Positions 9,071-19,160 of a stretch of DNA of 64,000 nt are shown here, piece by piece. The DNA comes from Methylobacterium sp. NMS14P (lineage in GTDB: Bacteria > Pseudomonadota > Alphaproteobacteria > Rhizobiales > Beijerinckiaceae), in NCBI RefSeq assembly GCF_028583545.1, contig NZ_CP087106.1, positions 5,749,001 to 5,813,000 of the forward strand. Reading direction: 5' to 3'. The translations under genes were made by a program, and so were the position numbers. Numbering within the stretch: the stretch's first letter is position 1; the number at the start of each line of letters is the position of its first letter. The notes beneath the pieces were generated by a model. It ran no database searches. It was not told the DNA's origin and saw only the letters and a program-made list of their open reading frames with translations.

Positions 9071-9373
9071 ATGGAGCGCCTGTTCATCATCCTGGCTATT
9101 CTGGTCTTCGCCGTCGCCATCGTCGCGGTCGCCGCGATGGCCGCGCGCGGCCGGCGCGAGCCCCTGCGCATGGGTTCCGAACTCGACATCGAGGACGAGG
9201 ACCTGCTCATCGGTTCGGTCGGACCGCGCAAGAGCCCGATCGACCGCAGCGCACAGGTGCTCGACCCACGGGTGCTCGATCTGGAAGCGATTGAATTGGA
9301 GCCGATCCGGGCCCTCGACCGGACACAAGGCAACGGGGCGCTTCGCGGGAATCCGCCGGGAGCCGCGCGATGA
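9071..9373 (+). CDS. single-pass membrane protein of unknown function, 100 aa
   Basis: Starts MERLFIILAILVFAVAIVAVAAMAARGRRE: one N-terminal transmembrane helix followed by basic residues (likely cytoplasmic C-terminus). An acidic soluble tail follows (ELDIEDEDLLIG). Its TGA overlaps the ATG of the next gene (ATGA at 9370-9373), which supports translation in this frame and coupling of the two. No clear Shine-Dalgarno is seen at 9071. Family not recognised. Confidence 0.55.
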   Translation: MERLFIILAILVFAVAIVAVAAMAARGRREPLRMGSELDIEDEDLLIGSVGPRKSPIDRSAQVLDPRVLDLEAIELEPIRALDRTQGNGALRGNPPGAAR

Positions 9374-10080
9374 GGTCATATCCACGGGGGGGGGCCGGGC
9401 TGCTGCTCGCCGGACCTCTCTGCCTGTCGATGATGCACGGCGTTCCGGCGGCGCCCGCCGGCAAGCCGGCCGCTCCGGCGGACACTGCGCCTGCGCAAGG
9501 CGCGCCTGGACCGGCCGCTCCCGCGGCGACGGCGCAGCCGGCCGCGTCCGCCCAGACCGCTCCTCAGGCGGCGAGCCCCACGCCGGCCGCCGGGCCGACC
9601 CTCGAGCAGCCCTGTGGGACCCAGGCGGCGCGGTTCGAGAGCGCCAAGGGGTTCAAGATGGTGATCACGCGGGCCGGGCAGGTCCGCACGACGAACCCGC
9701 TCAGGCCGCTGACGACCGAGGTGAACGAGGTTCTCCAAGTCGTGATCGCCGGCAAGGTCGCCACCGCCTACGGGCCGGACTTCACGACGCTGCGGCGCGG
9801 CGGCGCCGCGTCGGGCGTCGAGGCGATGCTGGGCAGCCCGATCCACTGGGAGCCGACGCTGCCGACCTTCCCCGATCCGATCGCGATCGTCACCGAGGAG
9901 GGGACGCCCCTGGCGCAGCTCACGTTCCGCGCCTGCGAGGTGCCGCCCGCCGTCAAGGCGCCGAAGGAGCCGAAGGCCGAGGCCCGCAAGAAGGCGCCCC
10001 GCCACGCGGCCCCGAAGGCCGCCGCGGCCCCGAAGACGCCCCCCGGCTTCTCCATGCCCCAGGGGGCGATCGCCGAGTAG
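9370..10080 (+). CDS. exported hypothetical protein with Ala/Pro-rich linker
   Basis: 236 residues. A short basic N-terminus and hydrophobic stretch (GAGLLLAGPLCLSMMHGVPAAPA) look like a signal peptide. About 60 residues of Pro/Ala-rich low complexity follow, then a folded central part (FESAKGFKMVITRAGQVRTTNPLRPLT, VLQVVIAGKVATAYGPDFTTL) with a single pair of cysteines. The tail is Lys/Ala/Pro-rich and histone-H1-like. It is translationally coupled to the upstream membrane protein. It may be a periplasmic protein that spans peptidoglycan with its linker, which is inference. Confidence 0.6.
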   Translation: MRSYPRGGAGLLLAGPLCLSMMHGVPAAPAGKPAAPADTAPAQGAPGPAAPAATAQPAASAQTAPQAASPTPAAGPTLEQPCGTQAARFESAKGFKMVITRAGQVRTTNPLRPLTTEVNEVLQVVIAGKVATAYGPDFTTLRRGGAASGVEAMLGSPIHWEPTLPTFPDPIAIVTEEGTPLAQLTFRACEVPPAVKAPKEPKAEARKKAPRHAAPKAAAAPKTPPGFSMPQGAIAE

Positions 10081-10083
10081 CGG

Positions 10084-10443
10084 CTACTTCTGCTTGGCGA
10101 TGACCTTGTCCTTGATGCCGTCGTAAACGTTCTGCGGGATGACCTTCTTGGAGACGAGATCGTCCTTCCCGCGATACGGCCGCCCCTTGATGATCGCGGC
10201 CGCGCGCGCCGCGCCGATGCCGGGCAGCGCGTCGAGCTCCTCGGTGCTGGCGCTGTTGAGGTCGATGAGCGCCCCCTTGGCGGCGTTCGGTGATCCGGCA
10301 ACCGGCGCGCTCGGGGCTGCGGGCTTCGCGGGGGCCGTCGGTGCCGCGGTCGTCGGCGCCTGGGGCGCCTGCGCCAGCGCGGGGGCGGCGGCGAGGCTCG
10401 ACAGGAGGGCGAGGAGGGCGAGGGTCTTGGTGGAGGAGGCCAT
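10084..10443 (-). CDS. exported helix-hairpin-helix protein (ComEA-like)
   Basis: 119 residues. A clear signal peptide ([20 protein letters not shown]) is followed by a Pro/Ala/Thr linker and one C-terminal ComEA-type HhH domain ([37 protein letters not shown]). In competence systems such proteins bind incoming DNA in the periplasm, but alphaproteobacteria carry many stand-alone HhH proteins of unknown role. Its 3' end converges on the exported protein gene with only 3 bp between stops. Confidence 0.85.
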
Positions 10444-10668
10444 GGCGTTCTCCCGAGAGGCGCGGCCCGCACCGCGGTGCCGTCCCGCCAGATCTGCGCC
10501 GCTCCGCTTGAACCCGCCCTTAACGGTTGTGGTCCGGCACCCCTAGTCACGGGCCGGCGCCGGAGCTATAAGCCCGACCTCATCCGTATCCCGCGGTGTG
10601 CGTGGCGATCCTCGATCGGGGAGCCGCCCGCGCGCCGCTTTGTCCGCGGCGTCACGAAGGATCCAGCC

Positions 10669-10857
10669 ATGGCCGTTCCGAAGCGAAAGACCTCCCCCTC
10701 CCGCCGCGGCATGCGCCGCTCGGCCGACGCGCTCAAGGCGCCGACCTACGTCGAGGACAAGGATTCCGGCGAGCTGCGCCGCCCGCACCACATCGACCTG
10801 AAGACCGGCATGTACCGCGGCCGTCAGGTCCTGAAGGTGAAGTCCGCCGAGGCCTGA
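10669..10857 (+). CDS. rpmF: 50S ribosomal protein L32
   Basis: 62 residues starting [22 protein letters not shown], the unmistakable basic N-terminus of bacterial L32, with the alphaproteobacterial [16 protein letters not shown] tail. It lacks the zinc-binding cysteines found in some bacteria. It is a structural protein of the large ribosomal subunit near the peptidyl-transferase region. The longer in-frame extension upstream is not part of the protein. Confidence 0.97.
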
Positions 10858-10876
10858 GCCTCGCGAGCGCGGCGCC

Positions 10877-11197
10877 TCAGGCGAGGCGCCGCGCGGCCTC
10901 CGCGTAGCGCGCGGCGGCCATCCGGGTCCGTTCCAGACGCGACGGTAGCAGCGTCGGGTCGTCGGCCGTCAGCAATTGCGCGATGAAGCCGGCGCGGGGT
11001 CTCCCCGCGGCCGCGCGTTCTGCTGTCCGGGGGGCGGGGGGCTCATCGGACCGGCCCCCGTCGATCAGGGCGAGCGCCTGGACCTCCGTCCGCGCCGTCT
11101 CGGGGGAGGCGTCCGCGTCCGGGACCGGCGCGCGCCGGGTGGAGCGGACCTGTGTCGGGCCGAGACGGCTGACTGTTCCGATACGCACCATGCGCAC
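10877..11197 (-). CDS. hypothetical protein, 104-106 aa
   Basis: Starts M(RM)VRIGTVSRLGPTQVRSTRR and ends with an amphipathic, arginine-rich helical region (LERTRMAAARYAEAARRLA). A centre with LIDGGRSDEPPAPRT looks disordered. Similar short proteins are often found near phaR in rhizobia, but I cannot name the family. It has the same orientation as phaR, 87 bp downstream of it, so it may share that transcript. Confidence 0.5.
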   Translation of the reverse strand: MRMVRIGTVSRLGPTQVRSTRRAPVPDADASPETARTEVQALALIDGGRSDEPPAPRTAERAAAGRPRAGFIAQLLTADDPTLLPSRLERTRMAAARYAEAARRLA

Positions 11198-11284
11198 ATT
11201 CTCCGCACGTTTCCGTGCCCGTGTCGCAAAGGTGGGGCCGACGTTTACCGATCGTCAACCCTTCGTCCGGTCGGTCCGGCCGAA

Positions 11285-11881
11285 TTACTTTTTCGCGAGC
11301 GCCTCCAGGCGCTGCTGCATCTCCAGCATCTGGCGCTTGAGATCGTCCAGCTCGCCGCCCCCGTAGGGTGCGGACTGAGGCGCGGCCGGCGCCGTCGGCT
11401 GGGCTCCGGGCGCGGGCGGCGCGAAGCCCGTGAACATCTTCATGGCGTCGCCGAAGAAGTTCATGTTGGTGCGCACCTGCTGCTCGATGGCGTTCTGGAA
11501 CGCCGACGGGCCGAAGCTCTGGGCGAACTTCTCGCGCAGGCCGTCCTGGTCCTTGGCGAAGTTCGCCATCGAGAACTCGAGGAAGCTCGGCACCATCGTG
11601 CGCATGCTGTCGCCGTAGAAGCGGATCAGCTGGCGCAGGAACGCCACCGGGAGCAGGTTCTCGGCGCCGGCCTTGTTCTCCTGCTCGAAGATGATCTGCG
11701 TGAGGACCGAGCGGGTGATGTCGTCGCCGGTGCGCGCGTCGTAGACGACGAAATCCTCGCCGTTCTGGACCATCGTGGCGAGGTCTTCCAGCGTCACGTA
11801 GGTCGAGGTGCCGGTGTGGTAGAGGCGCCGGTTGGCGTACTTCTTGATGACGGTCTGGGTGGCCTTGACGGTATCCGCCAT
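11285..11881 (-). CDS. phaR: polyhydroxyalkanoate synthesis repressor PhaR
   Basis: 198 residues. The N-terminal PHB/PHA accumulation-regulator DNA-binding domain is obvious ([24 protein letters not shown]). The accumulation-regulator domain follows ([30 protein letters not shown]). The C-terminus ends in a coiled coil ([21 protein letters not shown]). It senses PHB granules and represses phasin/PHB genes, by family knowledge. It is divergent from phaA-phaB, the usual arrangement. The ATG at 11881 begins [11 protein letters not shown]; the longer upstream frame is proline-rich and unlikely to be translated. Confidence 0.95.
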   Translation of the reverse strand: MADTVKATQTVIKKYANRRLYHTGTSTYVTLEDLATMVQNGEDFVVYDARTGDDITRSVLTQIIFEQENKAGAENLLPVAFLRQLIRFYGDSMRTMVPSFLEFSMANFAKDQDGLREKFAQSFGPSAFQNAIEQQVRTNMNFFGDAMKMFTGFAPPAPGAQPTAPAAPQSAPYGGGELDDLKRQMLEMQQRLEALAKK

Positions 11882-12206
11882 CGGGAACGGCCTTTCTGGA
11901 CTCGGGACCGGGGGGCGTTGCAGACGCGCGGTGCTGTCTGACGGAGGCTGTTTTCGCGCCCGCAGCACGATCCTTAAAGCCTTCCCCGGGCGCAGAAAAC
12001 AGCAAACTGCACCTCTTCAACGCAGAATAATGCAGAGCGGCCTGGGTGGCCGCGCCATTTCAGTCTCGCGGCCGCGTCATCGGCGCGTTTTCGCGCTTCG
12101 ATGCACAACCTTGACTTCGCCGACCTCAAGCCCTTCATCCCAGGGCCGGCACAGAGCGCGCCCGGGACGTGGAAGGCGCGCCGGCTCGCGAGAGGAGAAC
12201 GTTCAC
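11882..12206. promoter_or_regulatory. divergent phaR/phaA regulatory region
   Basis: 325 bp between the phaR and phaA starts. An AT-richer core at about 11990-12035 holds several TGCA/GCAG elements (ACTGCACC, ACGCAG, ATGCAG). These resemble the motifs bound by PhaR proteins in other bacteria. The phaA ribosome site AGAGGAG lies at 12190-12196. Operator assignment is inference. Confidence 0.35.
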
Positions 12207-13391
<1,185 letters not shown>

Positions 13392-13505
13392 TCGGTCTGT
13401 CACGACAGTATCGGCTCACAACATAGACTTAAGGCCGAAGTCAGAAAAAATCGCGTGCGGACGCCATCCGCACGCGGCATCAAGTGATGCGAACAGGAGG
13501 AAACA

Positions 13506-14234
13506 ATGGCTCAAGGACGCGTCGCCCTCGTGACGGGCGGCACCCGCGGTATCGGCGCGGCGATCTCGAAGCGGCTCAAGGATAAGGGCTACAAAGTCGC
13601 CGCCAACTACGCCGGCAACGACGAGGCGGCCAACGCCTTCAAGGCCGAGACCGGCATCCCGGTCTTCAAGTTCGACGTGGGCGATCTCGCGAGCTGCGAG
13701 GCCGGCATCAAGGCGATCGAGGCCGAGCTCGGCCCCGTGGACATCCTGGTCAACAACGCCGGCATCACCCGGGACGGCGCCTTCCACAAGATGACGTTCG
13801 AGAAGTGGCAGGCGGTCATCAAGACCAACCTCGACTCGATGTTCACCTGCACCCGTCCGCTGATCGAGGGCATGCGCAGCCGCAACTTCGGCCGCATCAT
13901 CATCATCTCGTCGATCAACGGCCAGAAGGGTCAGGCCGGCCAGACCAACTACTCGGCCGCCAAGGCCGGCGTGATCGGCTTCGCCAAGGCCCTGGCGCAG
14001 GAGAGCGCCTCGAAGGGCATCACGGTCAACGTGGTGGCGCCCGGCTACATCGCCACCGAGATGGTGATGGCGGTGCCCGAGGACATCCGCAACAAGATCA
14101 TCTCGACGATCCCGACCGGCCGCCTGGGCGAGTCCGACGAGATCGCCCACGCGGTCGAGTATCTCGCCAGCGACGAGGCCGGCTTCGTGAACGGCTCGAC
14201 GCTGACCATCAACGGCGGCCAGCACTTCGTCTGA
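13506..14234 (+). CDS. phaB: acetoacetyl-CoA reductase
   Basis: 242 residues, classical SDR. It has the cofactor motif VTGGTRGIGAAIS, NNAG, and catalytic Ser/Tyr/Lys in ISSINGQKGQAGQ...YSAAK. NAD(P)H-dependent reduction of acetoacetyl-CoA to (R)-3-hydroxybutyryl-CoA is the second PHB step. High similarity in pattern to Methylobacterium/rhizobial PhaB and its position after phaA make the assignment secure. AGGAGGAAACA precedes the ATG. Confidence 0.95.
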   Translation: MAQGRVALVTGGTRGIGAAISKRLKDKGYKVAANYAGNDEAANAFKAETGIPVFKFDVGDLASCEAGIKAIEAELGPVDILVNNAGITRDGAFHKMTFEKWQAVIKTNLDSMFTCTRPLIEGMRSRNFGRIIIISSINGQKGQAGQTNYSAAKAGVIGFAKALAQESASKGITVNVVAPGYIATEMVMAVPEDIRNKIISTIPTGRLGESDEIAHAVEYLASDEAGFVNGSTLTINGGQHFV

Positions 14235-14240
14235 CCGCCC

Positions 14241-14272
14241 GCGGGCGCGCCGGATCGACCCGGCGCGCCCGC
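14241..14272 (+). terminator. strong GC hairpin after phaB
   Basis: A perfect 13 bp stem (GCGGGCGCGCCGG paired with its complement) around a 6 nt loop begins 6 bp after the phaB stop. There is no T-run, so it is a terminator-like or mRNA 3'-protecting hairpin. Confidence 0.6.
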
Positions 14273-14689
14273 CTCAGGCCGAGGCTCCGGAGGCCGCGCC
14301 GCGACGGCGGGCCGTCCGACGATGCCGGCCGCGCACCTCTCCTTCCGACACTTGTCCCAGCCGAGCCCGACGGCGGCGCGCGCCGATCCGCGCCGCGCGG
14401 AGGTCCCGCATGTCGGCGACCGAGCGCGCGCCGGGCGGCGCCAGCCCGGCCGATGAACCGCGCCCCGCCCGCCGCGGTCGCGGCCTCGGACGATCCGGCC
14501 GACCAAGCATGACGGAAGTCCTTCCCGGCGTGGGATTCGCGCGTCGGCCGGGATAACGGGCATTGCGGGCAGCGATCGGCACGATGGCCCGCGTGTCCTG
14601 AGACACGAACAATTCGAGCGGCCTCGTATAGATCTCCTTCCATCGGCTCATGGATGGTCCCGCCGACAGAAATCGAGGTCCCGAGGATC
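14273..14689. other. intergenic region without a confident gene
   Basis: About 415 bp of GC-rich sequence. Open frames here are arginine-rich shadows. One minus-strand frame starting at 14651 begins with a plausible 25-residue stretch but then turns into low-complexity Arg/Pro sequence, so I do not call it. Confidence 0.4.
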
Positions 14690-15184
14690 ATGAACAACTG
14701 GTTTCACGGTAAATTCGGCGTTCAGTTTATCGGCGAGAGCCAGGATTGTTCTTCCCGCACGACCGGGGCGCGTGCCGACCGCTCGACCGTTCGCGGCGGC
14801 CCCGCGCTCCACGCCGCAGCGAAGCTCGGCCTCGCGGCGGCCTGTGCCCTGGGGCTGGCGGCCTGCGTCACCCCGCAGGAGCGCCACGCGCTGGATCAGA
14901 ACCAGTGCTACGCCTTCGGCTTCGAGCCCGGCACCGACGGCTTCGCCGAGTGCATGATGGGCCTCCACCAGCAGCGCGCCGTCGCCCAGTCCAACAGCAA
15001 CCTGTACTGGCAGGCGCAGCTCGCCGAGCAGAACCGCCGCCGCGAGGCGCAGCAGGACCTCTACAGGGTGATGAGCCTGCAGCGCACCGGCGACCCGCGG
15101 TTCCCCGTCTGCGGCGCCTCCTCGGACGGCGGCATGGATCGCCGGACCATGACTTGGTACGGCCCGAACTGCCGCGCCCGCTGA
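14690..15184 (+). CDS. putative lipoprotein/exported protein of unknown function
   Basis: 164 residues from the ATG with a nearby GAGG. An internal hydrophobic stretch LGLAAACALGLAACVTP has the shape of a lipobox (LAAC), but it lies about 55 residues from this start, so the true start may be later. The mature part has paired cysteines (NQCYAFGFEPGTDGFAECMMG), a Gln/Glu/Arg-rich helix, and FPVCGASSDGG...YGPNCRAR at the end. The same CYxFGFxPGTxxFAxCM pattern occurs in small exported proteins of rhizobia. Function unknown. Confidence 0.6.
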   Translation: MNNWFHGKFGVQFIGESQDCSSRTTGARADRSTVRGGPALHAAAKLGLAAACALGLAACVTPQERHALDQNQCYAFGFEPGTDGFAECMMGLHQQRAVAQSNSNLYWQAQLAEQNRRREAQQDLYRVMSLQRTGDPRFPVCGASSDGGMDRRTMTWYGPNCRAR

Positions 15185-15205
15185 TCTGGATCGAGGGAGG
15201 TCCCC

Positions 15206-15445
15206 ATGTCTGACGTGACGACGCGCGGCCCGCGCAACCCGAGCCGGATCATTTTCGTGACGGCGGCCCTGTTCGGCATTGCTGTCGGGTTCGCGACCGC
15301 CAGCCTCGCTTGGTTCACGCTCGCGGTCCTCGGCTCCGCCGCGCTGACCTGCGCGGGCTACGGCCTGATCCGGCGGCGGCTCGGCTGGAAGCCGCTGAGC
15401 GGCGAGTACCTGTTCAACCTCCTCCACGTGCTGAGCCCGCACTAG
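15206..15445 (+). CDS. small two-helix membrane protein, 79 aa
   Basis: Two hydrophobic segments (IIFVTAALFGIAVGFATASLAWF and TLAVLGSAALTCAGYGLI) are followed by a basic, tryptophan-containing tail (RRRLGWKPLSGEYLFNLL). GGGAGG precedes the ATG. It lies 21 bp after the putative lipoprotein gene and is probably co-transcribed. Family not recognised. Confidence 0.65.
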   Translation: MSDVTTRGPRNPSRIIFVTAALFGIAVGFATASLAWFTLAVLGSAALTCAGYGLIRRRLGWKPLSGEYLFNLLHVLSPH

Positions 15446-15566
15446 GCGGACCCCACGCGCGGCCCCGCGGACGTGCCGCGGGGCTCATCGGCGGGCGGCG
15501 CAGGTCCACGAAGGCCTGGCCGCGCCGCGCCCCCATCCCCCAGACCGCTCCGCCTCCGAGGCCACC

Positions 15567-15656
15567 ATGACGCTCGCCCTCATCATCACCGGCTTCCTGA
15601 TCGTGAACTTCGTGATGGCCGGCTTCTTCTCCCTCGTGGCCCTCTGGGCCGACTGA
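15567..15656 (+). CDS. 29-residue single-helix membrane microprotein
   Basis: ATG to TGA encodes one almost entirely hydrophobic helix (MTLALIITGFLIVNFVMAGF...) ending LWAD. GAGG lies about 6 bases before the ATG. Codon third positions are strongly GC, as in neighbouring genes. Its small size makes it easy to miss. It could be a regulatory microprotein or the last member of the 14.7-15.7 kb small-membrane-protein group. Not proven to be translated. Confidence 0.5.
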   Translation: MTLALIITGFLIVNFVMAGFFSLVALWAD

Positions 15657-15665
15657 GCGGCGGCG

Positions 15666-16892
15666 CTACGGGGCGCCGACGCAGTTGGCGTAGAAGGTCG
15701 TGGTCGCGGGCCAGTCGGAGAAGACCCCCAGCACGCCCACCTGACCGTGCAGGACGTCGAGCAGCCGCAGGATGTCGCCGTCGCCGGTGACCACCGGCTT
15801 GATCGACTGGTAATAGTACCCGCCGCCGCCCTTCAGGGGGCCCGAGCGCTCCAGCGACCACGCGATCAGCCCCAGCCCGGCCGCCTTGGCCTCCCGGGCG
15901 TAGGTCGAGGGCTCGATCGTCCCGTCCGGGCCCGGCCGGACCAGCATCCACAGCGGCGGCGCCAGGATCTTCACGCCCTTCCGGGCGAGTTCGGCCATGC
16001 CCGGCTGCCACGTGGCGGGCGTCTCCGGGTCGAAGCCCTTCGCGGTCTCGTCCCGGTCGTCGAGGAAGATCGCCTGACGGCCGAATTCCGGATCCTTCTC
16101 CAGCCAGTAGAGGATGTCGCGGAGCTGGAAGCTCTGCGGGTAGACGTCGGAGGCCGGGATCCCGGCCTCCCGGTACTCGTCGACCAGCTGCTGAGCGTAC
16201 ATGTCCTGCGTGTAGGTGCCCTGGAACGGCATCGGGACCTGGGGCGCCTTCAGCTCGGGGGTGAATTTCCGCCCCATCCCCTTCACCAGCGCGATGTACT
16301 CCTTGTGCGACATCAGCGTGCCGGTTCCGGCGTAGAGGTCGGTGCGCCAGCGCGGCGTCGCGTTCATGTAGGCCGCCACCGTGGTGGCGTCCGGGTCGGA
16401 CGCGTCCATCTTCCCGTTCAGCGACTTGAACTCGTCCAGCGTCAGGTCGCTGGTGCAGCACTTGGCCGAGGCCTTCCGCCCGGTGGCCGGGTCGGCCGGC
16501 GTGAAGCCCTGCGTGCACTTCGCCGCGAGCTCGGGCCGGGCGAGGATGTCGGTGGTCGTGTGCAGGTCGCACTGGCTGTGGCGGCAGACGAGCTGGCGGT
16601 CCTTGGTGAAGGCCACGTCGCACTCGATGATCCCGGCGCCCATCCGGTACGCGGCGAGCAGGCCCTCCCGGGTGTGTTCCGGGAACATCAGCGGCGCGCC
16701 GCGGTGCGAGATCGAGAAGGTCCGGGGCGTGTAGGTCCGGTCGACGCCGCAGGCGGCGAGCCTGTCCTTGAGCGGGCCGGGCTTCAGCTGGTCGACGAGG
16801 TAGAAGGGCCGGGGGCCGAGCTGGGCGGCCTCGCCGGCGAGCGCGGGGCCCGCTCCCAGAAGCAGCCCCAGCCCCAACATGATCGCACGCAT
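15666..16892 (-). CDS. glycerophosphodiester phosphodiesterase, exported
   Basis: 408 residues with signal peptide ([15 protein letters not shown]). It has the GDPD motif [21 protein letters not shown] (catalytic His/Arg/Glu), [20 protein letters not shown] (metal-binding Glu/Asp, second His) and the small GDPD-insertion with a CCTSD cysteine pair. It hydrolyses glycerophosphodiesters to glycerol-3-phosphate in the periplasm, feeding phosphate/lipid turnover. It is closer in architecture to fungal/actinobacterial long GDPDs than to E. coli GlpQ (inference from the cysteine-rich insertion). Convergent with the preceding microprotein gene. Confidence 0.88.
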   Translation of the reverse strand: MRAIMLGLGLLLGAGPALAGEAAQLGPRPFYLVDQLKPGPLKDRLAACGVDRTYTPRTFSISHRGAPLMFPEHTREGLLAAYRMGAGIIECDVAFTKDRQLVCRHSQCDLHTTTDILARPELAAKCTQGFTPADPATGRKASAKCCTSDLTLDEFKSLNGKMDASDPDATTVAAYMNATPRWRTDLYAGTGTLMSHKEYIALVKGMGRKFTPELKAPQVPMPFQGTYTQDMYAQQLVDEYREAGIPASDVYPQSFQLRDILYWLEKDPEFGRQAIFLDDRDETAKGFDPETPATWQPGMAELARKGVKILAPPLWMLVRPGPDGTIEPSTYAREAKAAGLGLIAWSLERSGPLKGGGGYYYQSIKPVVTGDGDILRLLDVLHGQVGVLGVFSDWPATTTFYANCVGAP

Positions 16893-16987
16893 CGCGAACC
16901 TCCCGTTTCAGGCCGCCGGTAGAGGGGGACGGTGACAGGGGCGTGACCCCGCACGCCCCGGCGGGCCGCCGCCATGATAGCGGCGGA

Positions 16988-17416
16988 TCATCCGCGCGGC
17001 GTCGGCCGCCAATCGGGCGGCGCCATCTCGAAGCCGGCGAAGTCGAAGCCCGGCGAGACCGTGCAGCCGACGAGCGTCCAGGCGCCCAGGCTGGTGGCGG
17101 TCTGCCAGTGGCCGGCCGGCACGACGCATTGCGGGCGCTGCCCGGCGCCGAGGTCCGGCCCGAGATGCCGGGCCTCGGCGTCGTGCCCGTTGGGGCTCGT
17201 GGTGATCACCAGCGGCGCGCCGGCGTGCCAGTGCCAGATCTCGGTGGCGTCGACCCGGTGCCATGCCGAGACCTCGCCGAGGTCGAGCAGGAAGTAGATC
17301 GCGGTGCCGACCGAACGGCCGTCGACGGTGCGGGCATCGCGGAACGTCTCGCGGTAATGGCCGCCCTCGGGATGGGGCTTCAACCCCAGGGTCGCGATCA
17401 CCTCGGCTGCCGTCAT
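16988..17416 (-). CDS. cupin_5 (DUF985) domain protein
   Basis: 142 residues. It starts MTAAEVIATLGLKPHPEGGHYRETFRD, the DUF985 signature. It has the cupin WHRVDATEIWHWHAGAPLVI metal-site-like region and the conserved VPAGHWQTATSLGAWTLVGCTVSPGFDF. Members are small beta-barrel proteins of unknown activity, some suggested to act on sugars or epimerise. I trimmed the much longer open frame to this start because the homology-like part begins here. It is divergent from rnd, sharing a ~100 bp promoter. Confidence 0.88.
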   Translation of the reverse strand: MTAAEVIATLGLKPHPEGGHYRETFRDARTVDGRSVGTAIYFLLDLGEVSAWHRVDATEIWHWHAGAPLVITTSPNGHDAEARHLGPDLGAGQRPQCVVPAGHWQTATSLGAWTLVGCTVSPGFDFAGFEMAPPDWRPTPRG

Positions 17417-17515
17417 GTCCAGCTCCCTGTCGATCCCGGCCGCGCGAATCGTCCGCGGCTTGCCGGCACTTGGCACCGATGTTACCGGCCGAAAACCCCG
17501 CAAGGTCCGAGAACG

Positions 17516-18139
17516 ATGCCGAGCCCGACCGTACGTCTTCACCGCGGCGACTTGCCCGCCACCTACGACGCGGGCCGGGCGGTGGCCATCGACACCGAGA
17601 CGCTCGGGCTCAACCCGCATCGCGACCGCCTCTGCGTGGTGCAGCTCTCCACCGGCGACGGGACGGCCGACGTGGTCCAGATCCCGCAGGACGGGCCGGA
17701 GCCGGTCGTGCTCAAGCGGGTCCTGGCCGACCCCGGGGTCCTGAAGATCTTCCACTTCGCGCGGTTCGACGTGGCGGTCCTGTACAGGGCCCTCGGGGTG
17801 ATGCCGAGCCCGGTCTACTGCACCAAGATCGCCTCGAAGCTCGCGCGCACCTACACGGACCGCCACGGGCTCAAGGACGTGGTCCGCGAACTGGTCGGCG
17901 TCGACCTGTCGAAGCAGCAGCAATCCTCGGACTGGGGCGCCGAGACCCTGTCGCAGGCCCAGCTCGATTACGCGGCCTCGGACGTGCTCCACCTCCACGC
18001 GGCCCGGGAGCGGCTCGACGCCATGCTGGCCCGGGAAGGCCGCACCGACCTCGCGGCCGCCTGTTTCGGCTTCCTGCCGACGCGGGCCCGCCTCGACCTC
18101 GACGGCTGGCCCGAGACCGACATCTTCGCGCACACCTGA
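17516..18139 (+). CDS. rnd: ribonuclease D-type 3'-5' exonuclease (short form)
   Basis: 207 residues containing the DEDDy exonuclease domain: Exo I AIDTETLGLNPHRDRLCVVQL, Exo II HFARFDVAVLYRAL, Exo III with the Tyr in LDYAASDVLHLH. It lacks the HRDC domains of full-length RNase D (about 370 aa). This is a common short alphaproteobacterial form whose substrate is unclear (tRNA/small RNA trimming by family). The gene symbol reflects the family rather than proven equivalence. Confidence 0.88.
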   Translation: MPSPTVRLHRGDLPATYDAGRAVAIDTETLGLNPHRDRLCVVQLSTGDGTADVVQIPQDGPEPVVLKRVLADPGVLKIFHFARFDVAVLYRALGVMPSPVYCTKIASKLARTYTDRHGLKDVVRELVGVDLSKQQQSSDWGAETLSQAQLDYAASDVLHLHAARERLDAMLAREGRTDLAAACFGFLPTRARLDLDGWPETDIFAHT

Positions 18140-18153
18140 GGGCGCGGAGGACC

Positions 18154-18172
18154 CCGCACACTTCCTGTGCGG
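18154..18172 (+). terminator. hairpin after RNase D gene
   Basis: A 7 bp stem CCGCACA/TGTGCGG with a 5 nt loop, about 15 bp after the rnd stop and followed by AGTGAGACTTTCC; a weak intrinsic terminator. Confidence 0.45.
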
Positions 18173-18303
18173 AGTGAGACTTTCCTGTCACCGCACCGCG
18201 ATGTGTCGCTGGTAGGTTGTGGCCGCCTGGGCTTCCGAGTCCCGGCCAGGCCCTCCTCGCCGGTCGCCCACCCGATCAGGCCGGCGAGGAGGGTCCGTCG
18301 CTG

Positions 18304-18942
18304 TCAGGTCAGGCTCCGCGGGCCCGACGGCGTCGTGATCCGGGCGGTCCAGCGCGTGCCCGGGCCCGCCACGACCTGCGGCGGATCGGCGAGGCCGAGC
18401 GCGGTGTGAAGCCCCGCGACGGCGCCTGGATCCGGGTGCGTCAGGACGAGCGCCTCCAGGCCGGCGCCGAGGTCCGGCATCGTCGCGGCCGGGTTTCCGC
18501 GCGGCCCCCACGCCATCGCGCAGGGCGCGGCCCCGTCCGCCGGCCACGCCCCGCCCGGGGGCACCGCGAAGCGCCAGGACAGGTCGCCCCGGGTCATCGT
18601 CGCCGCCGCGCCGAGGAGCGCGCCGTGGGCGGCGAGCGTGCCGTCGAGATCCTCCGTGCGGGCGACGAAGCCGCGCAGCCGCCGGCCCGCATCCCAGTCG
18701 GCCCGCACCCGCGCGGCGTCGCCGAGGCCGAACCAGCGGGCGCGCGACGGCGGCGGCGCGTCGGGATCGACGGCGATCACCTCCAGGAACAGGGCGTCGC
18801 CGAGGCGCAGCAGGTGGTTGCGCGTGCCCATCTCGCGGTGGCGGCCGCCCTCCGGCATGGCGAGGCCGAGGCAGTCTCGGACATGCGCCACGCCCTCCGC
18901 GAGATCGGGCGCGACGACGACGAGATGGTCGAGGGTGAGCAT
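18304..18942 (-). CDS. VOC-superfamily protein (glyoxalase-like domain)
   Basis: 212 residues. The start MLTLDHLVVVAPDLAEGVAHV and LGLAMPEGGRHREMGTRNHLLRLGDALFLEVIAVD match the glyoxalase-like (PF13468-type) family, which binds a metal through His/Glu residues. LGLADPPQV closes the second half. Substrate unknown. The start is set at the family-like MLTLDH; the longer frame upstream is Arg/Ser-rich. It lies downstream of glnA, separated from it by a clear terminator, so it is transcribed separately. Confidence 0.82.
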   Translation of the reverse strand: MLTLDHLVVVAPDLAEGVAHVRDCLGLAMPEGGRHREMGTRNHLLRLGDALFLEVIAVDPDAPPPSRARWFGLGDAARVRADWDAGRRLRGFVARTEDLDGTLAAHGALLGAAATMTRGDLSWRFAVPPGGAWPADGAAPCAMAWGPRGNPAATMPDLGAGLEALVLTHPDPGAVAGLHTALGLADPPQVVAGPGTRWTARITTPSGPRSLT

Positions 18943-19078
18943 CGGGCGGGCTCCAAGTGACCGCTGGCGCCTGCGCGGCCGCCGGACATTCTCCGGGCCG
19001 TGCGGGCCCCGACCCGACCTCCGCGCTGACGGGCGCATCGGGATCGGGCGGGGATGGGTGACGCCGGAGCGCTCCCCA

Positions 19079-19113
19079 AGAAAAAGGCCGGGGCCCCGCG
19101 AGAGGCCCCGGCC
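19079..19113 (-). terminator. intrinsic terminator of glnA
   Basis: Read on the minus strand: 10 bp perfect stem GGCCGGGGCC/GGCCCCGGCC, 8 nt loop, then TTTTTCTT. It lies 48 bp after the glnA stop. A textbook Rho-independent terminator. Confidence 0.88.
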
Positions 19114-19160
19114 CGGAAAGAGGGCGCAGGGCCAAGCATCGCGCCCGGCCGGCTCTCACC

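Noticed and set aside
6050..9373. 1107-codon plus-strand frame opposite the PEPC-like gene
   Set aside because: Only its last 100 codons (from 9071) look like a real protein; the rest is the antisense of the PEPC-like gene.
14274..14651. 125-codon minus-strand frame after phaB
   Set aside because: Only the first ~25 residues are protein-like, with no good ribosome site; the rest is arginine-rich.
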